Shown here: positions 14,701 through 24,817 of the stretch, in pieces
Numbering within the stretch: position 1 is the stretch's first letter
Layout: every line of letters starts with the position of its first letter
Source: Mercenaria mercenaria
Taxonomy: Eukaryota; Mollusca; Bivalvia; Venerida; Veneridae
Assembly: GCF_021730395.1 (NCBI RefSeq)
Contig: NC_069365.1
Coordinates: 20,248,001-20,312,000, forward strand
DNA: 64,000 nucleotides
Direction: 5' to 3'
Program-made: the position numbers and the translations under genes
The notes under the pieces: model-generated
What the model saw: only the letters and a program-made list of their open reading frames with translations
What the model was told of the DNA's origin: nothing
Databases searched by the model: none

Positions 14701-16745
14701 TTATCTGAATATGCTCAGACCCAAAAACAAAAAAATTGGATTAGAGGGGTTTTCAGATTAGAAAGGTTTCTATTTTAGACAGAAAAAATATGTTATTTAT
14801 TAAACATGATGTGTATATCCATCTACAGTCGACATCGTACTTGCGACCACCTCTATTAAGCGATTTTTGTATTAAACGACCGGTCAAAATCCCTCCCGAA
14901 CGTTTTCAGTACATAAATTCATTCCATTAAACGACTTTTTCATTAAACGACTAGCGACCACATTAATGTAGTCCCGACAGGTAAAATATTCGAAAAAAGT
15001 ATCTATTAAGCGACCAGGTACCAAAATTCTACCGGGCATTTCTTCATCTGTGTAATTAGTGGGTACGTTTTGCACATGACTGAATGCAACTAACCTTTGT
15101 ATGAATTGTATCAGTCGAACTTACAAACAATCTAGCCATAATTTTCACGGTTTGTGTACTTGGAAAAGTGTTCACGATGTAAAAACAGATTTTTGAACCA
15201 TACATGTATGTTCGTAATTAATACTGTTACATTAACAGTTAAAAATAACTTTTCTTTTCATCTGACTGAAATTCATTAAGAGACCATTCCATTAAGAGAC
15301 CACTTCTTAGCAGTCCCTTGGGTGGTCTCTTAATACAATGTCGACTGTACTAATGAACAGATCAATAAAATATAGTTAAGAGTTAGGTCCATGTTTTGGA
15401 GATCACCAAATCATAGAAAGAAAGCATTGTTTTACATGAAAATTAAACAGCATATAAAACATGTATATTATTCTACAAAACCATTGTCAATTTACTCATA
15501 TATTTATTGAATTCCGGAAAGGGACTGCATGAAGGGGCCACACTTCTGGACAGTTCAGCGCCTTTAAAAACTCACCATTTTTAAAAAGCTGTTACATGTC
15601 TTCGTTTTGATGCATTTGCAACAATGTACCAGTGTTTAAACTTAACATAACTATGTAAAACATCGTTTTTGACAATTGTTTACATTTATTTCTTTACAAA
15701 TGGCATTCTTTTTTAAAGGGGGACAACTCCTTTAGAATATTTTAAATATCCATTTCTATGGGACAGAACAGTAAAACATGTATTGAACAGATAAGTTGTT
15801 TGTAAAGATGTTGTTCGTTTACTAAAAATTTCTGTTGTTTTGTGATATACTGCTAAACCTTAAACAATAAGCAACATGTAGATTGGTTTAGTGTGATGTC
15901 AATTTTCTTGTTAATTTAACATTTCAATATTAATTATAAACATTGATTTCGCCTGTGCTTATTGCATGCATCTACAAAGCAAACATCTGACATGTCTTAT
16001 GACATGTGTTAGGGGGCCGATTGTTTGCTGACACCTTTCTTAAAGAGCAATAATTAAAGTTGTATACATTATAACTCAAAGAAGTATAAATACATAATTT
16101 ATTTTTATAGGCATTAGCTCTTTGATATATTCAAGTTCAGAAATGAGCAAGAATAAAATCAGAATCATTTATAATCATGAATTATGATGACCATGGTTCA
16201 GATTAGAGAAGTAGATTTTTAAGTATGTGTATTATAAATCTGGTATCTCAAAAGTTTGTGCCTTTTCAGAGTAGACAGGTTTCAGATTACAAATAGAGAA
16301 GGAATAAAAATATTGGTACCAAATCATTTGTAAAGTTAAGAGAGGTTTCAGATTAGAGGGATTCGGATGAAGGAGGTTCAAGTGTATATCAAAATTTCAA
16401 GTGAGTACTAGTCAGCTGCAGATACAACCTGATTTTTAAATAGTCTGGAACTTCAAAAAAAAAAAACCACCATAATTTAGATATAAATAAGAAATTCAAT
16501 CAAATAATGACCAACAATTCTTACGCTGTCGTCTGCCTTTTTGTTAGCATAGGCTGAGAAAATGCTTGATCTGTTTCCAGTAGTTTTTTCTTTTTCTGTA
16601 TAGGCTTTAACCTTCCACTTGGAGGTCCCTTTGGTGGTGCTGGTGCAAAGTGTACTGGTTGACTATGTTTCATGGAGCCAATCATTCCTGTATTACCCCC
16701 ACTCTTGGCTCCGTGAATTGGGGGTAAAGTATGTGCAGCCGCCAT
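2788..16745 (-). CDS. TTC29: TTC29, tetratricopeptide repeat protein 29 (nine coding exons)
   Basis: Exons, minus strand: 16525-16745, 14372-14595, 13000-13185, 11099-11311, 10474-10559, 9689-9780, 7434-7557, 3589-3823, 2788-2945. Every junction is GT-AG and the phases join without a break, giving 512 residues (human about 475). Residues 1-70 are a low-complexity N-terminus starting MAAAHTLPP. The conserved part begins AYRNTYKHNLCVDML, close to AYRNSYKKNICVDML in human as I recall it; further matches include DKLDMLKLHLTRAE, ARYFQSCNDKW and KAHKML-like AMAHKMLQ. TPR helices run from about residue 150 to 450, and the tail is acidic (ends DTTAQD). TTC29 is a cilium/flagellum protein needed for sperm flagella in mammals. 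The start was chosen because an acceptor (ttttag at 16757-16758) lies just upstream of the ATG, so an untranslated exon lies further upstream; it was not found. Introns carry many repeats. Confidence 0.93.
3886..5562 (+). repeat. Tandem-core element copy 1 (pearl/HINE-like), about ten 140-bp units
   Basis: Lies in TTC29 intron 7. About ten tandem units of roughly 140 bp, each containing TGTGACCTTGACCTTT, then AGTGACCCCAAAA, GGGGTCAT and AAGTTTCAACATTCTGGGTC. The array is followed by GGACGGACGGAC at about 5506-5517 and by a terminal stem-loop GTCTCCCCCAGAGG with GGGGGAAGAC. The other end is ATGTCTCCTCCAATGCA near 3892. An inverted copy sits at 30361-32522 with the same two ends. Tandem core plus (ACGG)n microsatellite is the architecture described for bivalve pearl elements and Helentron-associated HINEs; that family assignment is by architecture only. 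Confidence 0.75.
5689..6074. mobile_element. Small inverted-repeat element (GGTTGCGGGTTT ends)
   Basis: Perfect 12-bp terminal inverted repeats GGTTGCGGGTTT (5689-5700) and AAACCCGCAACC (6063-6074) bound 386 bp with no convincing coding sequence. An 81-codon open frame inside has no recognisable domain. Likely a non-autonomous DNA element in TTC29 intron 7. No target duplication is obvious, so the superfamily is unassigned. Confidence 0.5.
6130..6830. repeat. Tandem repeat, about four 180-bp units, with ACGG-like tail
   Basis: Four diverged units each carry AAGGGCCATAACTCTGG, then a phrase like CCTGGTGCACAACTTCACATG, then GAATCTGGGTCA and TTTGAGATAC. The array ends in GACAGACGGAAGGCTGGACAGACAG at 6800-6825, a decayed ACGG/ACAG microsatellite, which is the same core-plus-microsatellite layout as the neighbouring element. 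Intronic. Confidence 0.65.
6835..6925. repeat. Short palindromic element rich in GTGGCTA/TAGCCAC
   Basis: TTTATGTGGCTACTCTTATG is followed by an imperfect inverted complement ending AAATAGCCACATAAAA. The same TAGCCAC/GTGGCTA vocabulary fills 30425-30930, so this looks like the end or a deleted copy of that element. Confidence 0.5.
7150..7460 (-). repeat. Tandem copies of TTC29 exon 7 3' end plus splice donor
   Basis: The last 40 or so bases of exon 7 and the first 12 of intron 7 (minus strand: CTTGTCATAACCTGGG, then ATAATACTCTG, donor GTGAGTTAGCTTG) recur downstream as about five or six diverged units of 45-60 bp. Their donor positions read GTAAGTTAGC, GTGAGAC, GTGTATTAGC, GTAGGTTG, GTCAGTTAGC and GTAAGTTAAC. 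Exon 7 itself ends at 7434. At least one duplicate (CTG then GTAAGTTAGC, near 7385) is a better consensus donor than the real one. Confidence 0.8.
7945..8188. mobile_element. Nested-palindrome MITE, family A, copy 1
   Basis: About 240 bp. The ends are TATGAGCCGCGCC and GGCATGGCTCATA, followed inward by GAGAAAACCAACATA on both sides. Each half also contains its own palindrome around GCATGGATCC, AGACCAGCCTGCGCA, CGCGCAGTCTGGTC and GGATCCATGC, so the element can fold as one long hairpin or as two. Other copies are at 14048, 34348 and 37155. In TTC29 intron 6. Confidence 0.85.
9357..9571 (+). mobile_element. TTAA-flanked MITE, family B, copy 1
   Basis: Ends AACCTTTAGCCTGCTG and, inverted, AGCAGGGTAAAGGTT, with TTAA at the borders. 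The left half has a hairpin TTTGCGACCAGTGCAGACC, TGCACATCCGTGCAGTCTG, GGTCTGCACTGTTCGC. The right half has CACCCCTTTGAATAATAA and GGACTAGTCCATTT. Two further copies are at 32881 and (inverted) 55963. TTAA borders suggest a piggyBac-type non-autonomous element (inference). Confidence 0.75.
9954..10213 (+). mobile_element. tRNA-derived SINE with exact 13-bp target duplication
   Basis: The flanks are identical: TTCAGAGGTTTGG at 9941-9953 and at 10214-10226. The head is tRNA-like with a B box GTGGGTTCGAGCCTC. The body ends in GCGACGTTAAACCCAAC followed by an AAAATAAAA-rich tail, typical of mollusc SINEs. The exact duplication suggests a fairly recent insertion. In TTC29 intron 5, about 170 bp upstream (on the transcribed strand) of exon 6. 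Confidence 0.9.
11789..12403. mobile_element. TIR element with CTTAAGGTA ends
   Basis: CTTAAGGTACTTCTGCACG at the left and, inverted, CTTAAGGTAGTTCTGCACA at the right bound 615 bp of AT-rich non-coding DNA. A related end (CTTAAAGTAGTTCTGCACA) is seen at about 46906. In TTC29 intron 3. Confidence 0.65.
13346..13802. repeat. Two-unit tandem-core element with TGCCCCCAG ends
   Basis: Bounded by GATGCCCCCAGTGGCAT and, inverted, ATGCTGGGGGCATA. Between them lie two units of about 180 bp, each with GAGGTCAAGGTCAAACTGA, GGTCAGGTGATGT, GGAATGGTCACAG and GGTCCCATTTGGTTAACC, then an AACGGACGGATGGACAGGAC microsatellite tail. Same pearl-like plan as 3886-5562 but unrelated core sequence. In TTC29 intron 2. 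Confidence 0.7.
14048..14290. mobile_element. Nested-palindrome MITE, family A, copy 2
   Basis: ATATGAGCCGCGCCATGAG at the left and CATGGCACGGCTCATAT at the right; internal arms as in copy 1, with very few differences. It sits within TTC29 intron 2, less than 100 bp from the 3' end of exon 2 (14372). Confidence 0.85.
14826..15347. mobile_element. pogo/Tigger-like MITE (TA-flanked, CAGTCGACAT ends)
   Basis: TA-CAGTCGACATCGTA at the left and, inverted, TA-CAGTCGACATTGTA at the right; 522 bp. Subterminal DNA is full of TTAAGCGACC/TTAAACGAC and ATTAAGAGACCA phrases, as in many pogo-type non-autonomous elements. TA target and CAGT-start ends support Tc1/mariner-pogo. No transposase frame. In TTC29 intron 1. 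Confidence 0.75.
15350..16520. other. Rest of TTC29 intron 1, no feature recognised
   Basis: AT-rich unique-looking sequence. I see no exon, hairpin or tandem array. A homopolymer (A)12 lies at about 16454. Confidence 0.4.
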
Positions 16746-17147
16746 CTTGGCCTCTGCTAAAAGAAAACATGCTAACATATTACTCTAAAACATATTGCAT
16801 GTCAAAAGACCAGATCTGACCAGAATATGTAAACACAAAGAAGAAGCTGAGTTTTACTTGTTCTAAGATGCAAAAGGTATGACAAAATTGTAATAATCTA
16901 GAAAATATGATGAACAATATCTGAGAATGGACTAACATAGCATCATAAGTCTACAGGCAGCAGTTAAATTTACAGAATTCAACTTTAAATCAAATTCTTT
17001 AGAGCAAGGACACAGGAAATTGACACAAACAAATGAAATAAAATTTTAGGTCAATAATATTCTGGCCAATTCTGCATCCAATTATTCTATTTGTTCCCCA
17101 AACTGTGAAAAGAGCCAGGCCAATGTGATTACTCCAATAGGAATGCA

Positions 17148-17482
17148 GGGTTCAAATTTAGACAAGCATACAAGCTAAATGCTAGTGGAATTTTGAAAAG
17201 CTAGTGGGTTTGAAATGTACTAGCTAATTTCAGCTAGTCAATAATATATGATATTTTCTTGTTCAACAAAAAATGACACAAGCTATTTTAAGCTAATAGA
17301 AAACATTTTTGTTTTTGACTGGCTACTAACAGAGATCAATCAGTAAGTTTTGGCCAGTAAAATATTAATAGAGTAATTAAATATTATTAACTTTAGCCGG
17401 TAGCTTTTCATTTTAGCTAGTGATCAAAAAGGGCACTAGCTAATTTCAGCTAGTACAAACTATTGTTAAATTTGACCCCTGG
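17148..17482. mobile_element. Short inverted-repeat element rich in GCTAGT/ACTAGC
   Basis: GGGTTCAAATTTAGACA at the left and, inverted, GGGGTCAAATTTAACA at the right. The interior repeats GCTAGTGG, ACTAGCTAATTTCAGCTAG and related words many times in both directions. Non-coding. It lies upstream of the first coding exon of TTC29. Confidence 0.5.
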
Positions 17483-17490
17483 GAATGCAA

Positions 17491-18118
17491 ACAAGAGCTG
17501 TCTGTAAGACAGCGCGCTCGACTTTTCTCAGTGCTTGACTCTGAATTAGAGCTTTGCCAGTAAAAAAAATCCAAGTTAAAAAGGGACATAATTCTGTCAA
17601 AATTAAAATCAGAGTTATGGGAATTGTGTTTCCTGGTGTAGACTTTGACAGAAAATAACTCTTTTGAGTTTCAAGTCAAAAGCTTTAATAGTAACAGAGA
17701 TATTTTACTTTATCAAAAAAAAATTTTTTAATTCTAAGTTAAAAAGGGGCATAATTCTGTCAAAATTCAAATCAGAGTTATGGGAATTTTGTCTCCTGGT
17801 GTAGACTTTGATAGTCAAAAACTGTTTGAGTTTCAAGTCAAAAGCTTTGATAATAACAGAGATATTTGACTTTATCAAAAACTTTAACCAAAAATTCTAA
17901 GTTAAAAAGGGGCATAATTCTGTCAAAATTCAAATCAGAGTTATGGGGATTGTTTCTCCTGGTGTAGACTTTGATAGTAAATATCTATTTTAAGTTTCAA
18001 GTCAATAGCTTTGATAGTAACAGAGATATTTGACTTTATCAAAAACTTTAACCAATGGCGACGCCGACGCCGGGGCGAGTGCAATAGCTCTACATTTTCT
18101 TCGAAAAGTCGAGCTAAA
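17491..18118 (+). repeat. Tandem-core element, three 155-bp units, terminal stem-loop
   Basis: Begins AACAAGAGCTGTCTGTAAGACAGC, a hairpin of GCTGTC and GACAGC. Three units follow with AAAAAGGGGCATAATTCTG, CAGAGTTATGGGAATT, TCTCCTGGTGTAGACTTTG and TTTCAAGTCAAAAGCTTTG. It ends with GGCGACGCCGACGCC and TCGAAAAGTCGAGCTAAAA. The same two ends bound 25001-25720 (inverted), and pieces occur at 59010-59065 and 59775-60075. Confidence 0.75.
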
Positions 18119-18164
18119 AATTATACTCTCACATCGATGCTTAAAAGTTCCAAAACAATATCTG

Positions 18165-18355
18165 CTCTCTGGAATCTTGGGAAAAGACTGGGCTATGAAT
18201 ATTAATAAATGTGAGGTAATGAGTATTACCCGAAGAAAAATCCAAATTTCCTTATATCCATTGTAGTATAGAACTAAAACAATTGAAAACAACTGCAAAA
18301 TATCTTGGTATTAGAATCGTTAAAGTTCTAAATTGGATCCAACATACAAACAATG
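18165..18355 (+). mobile_element. LINE reverse-transcriptase fragment, part 1
   Basis: Conceptual translation gives WAMNINKCEVMSITRRK and later LKTTAKYLGI, then W and H, the MNxxKCEVM...AKYLGV region found near the C-terminus of non-LTR reverse transcriptases (Jockey/CR1/RTE type). The reading frame is not continuous. The next LINE segment is at 19755. Confidence 0.65.
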
Positions 18356-18461
18356 TAACGGTGGAGCCAAATAACTCTTTAAGGTTTATATACAAACAAT
18401 AAATAAGTCAGACAAGCAGCTAATGACACATTTATAAGAACACAGAATCAAATCACGAGTA

Positions 18462-19543
18462 CAGTCTAACCTGTCTTAAGCAGCCAGCCAGGGGAAGCAG
18501 ACAACTTGGCCGCTTAAGCCAGGTGACCGCTGATCGGAGGGGCAGCCAGTATATATATATTTCAGACTAATTCTGACCAGTGTTCAATCATGACTTTAGC
18601 CTTTAGGCCCATTTCTTTTTTGTTTAACTATTATTATTTTACCAGGATACATTTACGTGCATTTGCCTTTGCAATGTTCACGAATGGTCTTCTTAGCAAT
18701 CAACAACTCCGGCGTGTTTTTTTACAACAAAAATGGTCATAGACGATTTTCCAACTTCAAAACAAGTTTGATTACGATTTTCGCCATTTTGGTAAAGGGA
18801 AGCTACTCTCCGCGCTTACTGTCTACGCTAAAATCTAAGATTGCCGTAACGTTCCGTAAAAGATCGAGTGGTTTATATTTCTTTCAAACAAAATCAATTT
18901 CATATTATATAAATTCAATAATATTTTGATGAAAGAAATACAAAAAAAAATCACAAATATTATGATACTACACGTAATTAAAGATCGAGTATTATCTTTA
19001 ACCGAGATCAAACTGCGAACAACAAAATTGACACGAGGTGACACGCAAATTGCTGATAATTACTGGCCATTTGATCGCAACAAAGAGCATCACACCTTTG
19101 GTTATCAGTTTGAATTGAGAAGCTCATGTCATTTTGTCGTTTTTGTGGTGACGTCACGCGACACTTAGCAATCACGTGTTTCTCAAAATGTCACCATTGC
19201 ACATCAAATATACAACTTCTATTGTCTACCAGCCGTTCGATTATCTTCGGCGTCACGTGTCTGTCATCGGTGGTTGATTTCTTGTCTGCTTCTATGGACA
19301 CAGCTTGCAATTTAGCAACCTGTTAAATCCAATTTTAAACATGGCCGCATGACTGACCGCTGACCGTCTAATGCAGGCCGTTTTTATGCTTTGGGAGGCA
19401 ATCTGAGTGGCTGCTGGCCGCGGACAGCAGGTGCCCGCTGAATCAAAGTATAAAATAGAGGGAATTTCATCGGGGGCGTCTCAAACTGACCGTAATGTCA
19501 GGTGACCGCTGATTCAAGGTGACCGTTAAGGCAGATTAGACTG
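18462..19543. mobile_element. pogo-like TA-flanked element, 1.08 kb, between the LINE pieces
   Basis: TA-CAGTCTAACCTGTCTTAAG at the left; inverted right end TA-CAGTCTAATCTGCCTTAA. Subterminal GGTGACCGCT and TTAAGCCAGGTGACCG phrases occur at both ends. The interior has no transposase frame and several CACGTGTTT / GTGACGTCACG words. TA target and CAGT ends fit the pogo branch. It lies between the two LINE fragments and may have split them. Confidence 0.7.
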
Positions 19544-19754
19544 TATACTCTTCTTGAATGGGGCAATTAATGAAGAAGATGATGGTGATAAGAATACTGC
19601 TTGCCTGGCACCCTTGCAAAATCACCTTTGCAGTAAAATTTAGTGTCCAGAGCACTGCTATAAGATATGTCTGTAATAATTATGGTTTTACTAGCAGTGT
19701 CAAAATAAGACATCCTAGCAAATTTACCAGTGGACCATCTATCGTAACAAAACA

Positions 19755-20440
19755 GGTCAACCAAGAAAGCTAACCAAACCCTAGGGTTTCTACGAAGAAA
19801 CATTAAGGTCAAATCCCAACCCATTAAGACCATTGCTTTCCAGACTCTAGTCCGACCCCAGCTCGAATATGCCTCCGAGGTATGGTCGCCCCACACCCAA
19901 ACTCAAATTGACGGAATTGAAAGCGTCCAAAAGAGAGCCGCCCGTTGGCTCAAGACCGACTACGGCCGTACTTCCAGTGTAACAGATATGCTACACTCCC
20001 TAAACCTTCGTCGACTGGATTTAAGGCGTATAGATTCTAAGTTATCACTCTTCTATAAGATTCATCATGATCTGGTTGCTATCCCAATCGATTACCTGAC
20101 CCCAATGACCCACTATGTTCGCTATGGCCATTCCCTAAGTTATAGGTTAATTAAATAATCACTGACTATTACAAGTTTTCTTATTTTCCGAGAACAGTGT
20201 ACCATTGGAACCAACTTCCCCCAGTGTCGCCCATCTCCCTACCCTAGAGCAGTTAAGTGCTGCAGTTTGCAGCCTAGAACATGTCTCACCCTAGTTATCC
20301 TGCAAACTCAAGTTTTAATCTTTTTATATCACCAAATTTATTTTTAGTTTCTTCACTCTAAATTTTTTATCACTATATTCTTTCTCTTCTTGATTTTGAC
20401 GCGCAAAACGTCTACGTTCCCGCAAGGGGTTGACGTCAAC
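19755..20440 (+). mobile_element. LINE reverse-transcriptase fragment, part 2, with 3' tail
   Basis: Conceptual translation reads LGFLRRNIKVKSQPIKT, then LVRPQLEYASEVWSPHT, VQKRAARWLKTDYGRTSSV, and LSLFYKIHHDLVAIP. This is the thumb/C-terminal region of non-LTR retrotransposon polymerases. The 3' part (20160-20440) includes a CTAACCC-poor tail with TTTTTATATCACC. It is 5'-truncated, non-functional, and follows the same order as part 1. Confidence 0.8.
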
Positions 20441-21382
20441 AGCAAATAGATAGATCTATCTTCCATTATGTCTAGATTCTAACCCTTTACAGTGATGTAG
20501 ACAATGGCATTATTGTCTGAGACATTTGCACCAATTTAGTATCTTGATTGACTGAAGACAAACATGCCTATTATGCCATGGGCATGACATGACATGCGAT
20601 GCTATATATTTGGCAATAAGGTAGGCAACACCTATTTTCATATAATGACAACCCAACAAACATGACTGGCCAGAAACTAGGAGATTCTCCTAACGACCTA
20701 AGCCTGCTGAATTGATAAAACAAATTTCATACGTTTTGTGGTATTGTTAATTCGAAAAAGTCCATATTTATAACAAAAACTGCTATGTATCTATCAAAAA
20801 TAACACTAATGTCTACCTTTGTTATCGTTTTTTAAACTACATGAAAAACTGTCTTATTTGGCAGCCATTGAGCTTCCTGTTGTCATGACAAATATGGTCA
20901 GAGGTGAATTTTGCAACCATTTAAATTAACAAAGCATATTGAATACATTTATGAATAACTTTTGAAAGTTATTTTTTATTATTACAGTAATATGAGTTAT
21001 TTTATCACACTTAAATAATTTTTAATATTAATGGTTGTTTAACGGACCGACGAGCACCTGTTCCACCGGTGAAACAAGCGTCTGTGCGGACCAATTAATT
21101 TTTCATCTTATTGCTAAAATACAAAGAATCTGTTTACTAACATTGACATCGAAAGCCTGACACAGATTCCAAATTATGGTTATTTAAGCTATAAGCCTAT
21201 ACCAAGCACAGTTAATTGTTTGTTTTATTCACAACTACATTTTAATTCTCTCAAGTTCATCCTAATCAATGGACGCTTATTGCATTTGTAGTGTAAAAAA
21301 CAATATCTATTGATCAGTTGACACTGGAAACGAACCCACTGGAAATTATGACTTTTTATGACGTTTATCATTAGAAAGCAAG
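20440..21382. promoter_or_regulatory. Upstream region of SUPT7L
   Basis: About 0.9 kb before the SUPT7L start codon with no repeat identified. It presumably holds the SUPT7L promoter and 5' UTR. I see no clear TATA box or CpG-rich block, and a splice acceptor-like CATTAG lies 9 bases before the ATG region, so the true transcription start may be elsewhere. Whether TTC29 shares this promoter cannot be decided because its untranslated first exon was not found. Confidence 0.35.
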
Positions 21383-24300
21383 ATGACTAGTCATTGGGGT
21401 GAGATTCCTGTAGTACAAGATAATGATCCAGCAACTGCAGCTATTGAACGTGAGCAGATGACAAAACTGCGACCAATGGAGATAGAGGGACCAAGACTTC
21501 ATCAGCCATCCAGCAGGCATTACCCACCTACTAATGAGTAAGATATAAATAATTCATATGATAACTATTTATAAATATATACTCGCTATATAATTGTTTA
21601 GTTAAAATAAATAAATTCAACCTGAATACAATTGCAACTCGAGCAGCTGGCTTCCAATATTTTAGCTGTGATGGTCACTTACGCATAGCCTGCACGTTTA
21701 AAAGCCGATCTCTACAAACGAAAAGTTTCAGTTAGCCCCAACAATATCAGCTTGCTAAACAAAGTGATAAAACCAGGGACACGTCTGCTAATGGGAATAG
21801 ATAATTGAAACATTTCATCCGTAGAGACTTATTCTGTGTATACTATTTCAAAGTAATTAATGGGGTCAGTCTAGTATTTGGGGAAACCTTTAAATGTTTC
21901 GAAAGTGCGATCATGCAGGATATATGATTTATAATGTGACCGAATGTTTGGTCATTAATTTCTTTTTCATTTGATTAACGTATAAACGGTACATTTGTGT
22001 GAAAAAATGGGATTTTTAAAAAAAGACATTACACTAGACCAGCTAGTGCCTGTGGTGCAATCCACATTCATTGTCTATGATCTTCATGTATTGATTTGAC
22101 CCAATATATAAACTTTAATTACCAGAGTACTTTGATGAATGACTAGGTCAAGTTGCTAATTATGATTTAAAGTGGGTTATACTAAAATTGTTTTGAAAAA
22201 AGGCCATCCAGCCTTTAAATAATATAACTATTGCCTTTATTTTTTAAAACATTAAGAACGTACATCATGGCAAAAAAATTATTTTGCAATCCCCATGCCG
22301 ATGACCCTCATGCTGTTATTAACAAGGAACAATTTGTACATTGATTATACATACATGTGATACGTCCCGGATTGTCCCGGAAATTACATACTTGTCCCGG
22401 TGTCCCGGACAGTCTTGAAATGTCCTGGAAAAATAAAAATACAGGAACAAATAAAAATAATCCCCCAAAAAACTTGTTTTTTTGTCTATAAGTTGTTGAA
22501 TTTTACACAATAAAAAGTTTCCGGTGTCACATTGTTTATTGATTTCCTAATCAGTTTCATGCCCTCGAGCGGGACACGTGTTGATTAAGTCCGCTTTGAT
22601 CATGCGACAATCTTTTGATGACACTGATTAAGTTACAGTCAGTTATTATGATGACCCTGATTAAGAACTGACAGGATTATGCAATTAATAACTGTTTTAT
22701 GGTACTTAAATTAGGAACAATAGTCGTAAATCTCTTTGTTTTAAGCACGTTGGCGGTAAAGCTACATGTAGCCTTTATGGAAAAGATTATTGAAAACGGT
22801 CAATTAAACGATAATTATTTCAAAAGGTTGTAATAATTTAAGATCAAGATCGATTGTTACACATATTCTAAATTAAAATATTGAATGCCTTTGCCGACCG
22901 ACCCATGGAAATTGACCCAACTCCAAATATTTTATATTGGTGATTTTATTTACAAGATATATTTTATTCCTTTAAGGATTCAATTTAATTATTAGATAAA
23001 TGTTTAAGCTTTAGAATGATACGAAATTAGCTAGAATCTAAATCACGATGACCGGGTTGATTCTTCGTATATAGTAAGTCTCCTAATTCTGTTCACCTCA
23101 GGAATGCAATAAATTCACGTGCCGAACTATAGATGTGTATTACCCGTACATGTATTTACCTCCCTTGGAAAGCTAGACGACATTTGCAGCAAATTAAAAC
23201 ATTGTAAGAGAGTGAACAATGTTTATCTCGCAAAACTACATGTAATATTACGATATTTTTGCATGAAACAGACGAATACCAATGTCACGATGTATGTCCC
23301 GGACAAAAGGTAAAATCCCGGAAATTTTAACTCAGAATCCCGGAAACGTTCTGAAAAATTATGGCATGTATGGATTATAATATTATATTGTTTGTGTGAA
23401 CTTCGATAAAAATCAATACCTTGATACTAATGTAATACTAATTTTTGGGATACAGATACAAAATGGTGACATATGGTGCATTTTTTGGTCTAAATTTTGG
23501 GGTATGGGAGGGGGATCCCCACTCCTATTAGTGGGGTCAGGAGACTATTCTCCTGGAAAATTTTGAAATATCGGTATGAAATAGTGGCTTCTTAGGAGGC
23601 GTTTTTGGGTTTAAATTTGATAATAGATAATCTAATAATAAATAATTGGATGCAACTTTGATGAGTATAGGTCAATTCTCAGCCAACTTGGGAGGGGGAG
23701 AGGGGGCACTCAGCCCTGGATCCGGGCCTGGTGGCAAGGCTATCAATATGACTGCTAGGATTTCTGTCTCACCTTGCCTCAATGATGTCATGAGGCAAAT
23801 GATATTCTGACATATTCCTAATGATATAAATATACTTTTTAACTTTTATAACTGAATTTTTCATCAGTGTGATATGCCTACTTTTCACTTTTTTCTGGCT
23901 TCTCAAATTTTAACCGAGGCACTGGTACTACATGATAATATTACATGTATATTGATTACCGGACCCAGAAATATTTGACTGGTGTGGTGGGGGACACCAG
24001 TCTAGAACAAAGAATTTTTTTGAATACAGGTATGAAATGGTGGCCTCTGGTGCATTTACTGGTGGGGCACTCCCCTAATTATAGGAGGGTCAGGGGGCTC
24101 TCCCCCTGGAAATTTTTGAAATACAGGCATGAAATGGTGGCCTCTGGTGCATTTTGAGGTAATGGAGGGGTTACTCCCCTCATTATAGGGAGGTCAAGGG
24201 TCTCCCCTGGAAATTTTTTAAACACAGGTATGAAATTGTGGCCTCTGATGCATTTACTGGTGGGGCACTTCCCTCATTATCGGGGGGGTCACAGGCCCGG

Positions 24301-24786
24301 ATCCAGAAATATTTGACTGGGGGGGGGGGGGGCACCAGTCTAGAAGGAAGATGCCACTGCCGAGGCGCATAGCGCCGAGAGCGGGTAGGTACGGGAGCGG
24401 GGACTTCTGCACATGTTAGGGGGTCAGGGATGTCTCCCCCTGGAAATTTTTGAAATACAGGTATGAAATGGTGGCCTCAGGGGCATTTACTGAGTACTCC
24501 CTTCATTTTAGCGGGGTCAGGGGTCTCTCCCCTTGGAAATTTTTGAAATACAGGTATGAAATGGTGAGCTCTGGTTCATTTTTAGTTCTAAATGTTTAGG
24601 TAATGTAGGAGTAACTCCCCTCTTGATGGGAGTGGGGGTCAGGGGGCCCTGGAAAATTTTGAAATATAGGTATGAAATGGTGGCCTCTGCTGCATTTCTG
24701 GATCTAAATTTTGAGAGAATATTATTCCTTTGCCAAAATAGTTGGGTGCATCTTTGATAAGTATAGGTCACTTCTCAGCCAACTTT

Positions 24787-24817
<31 letters not shown>

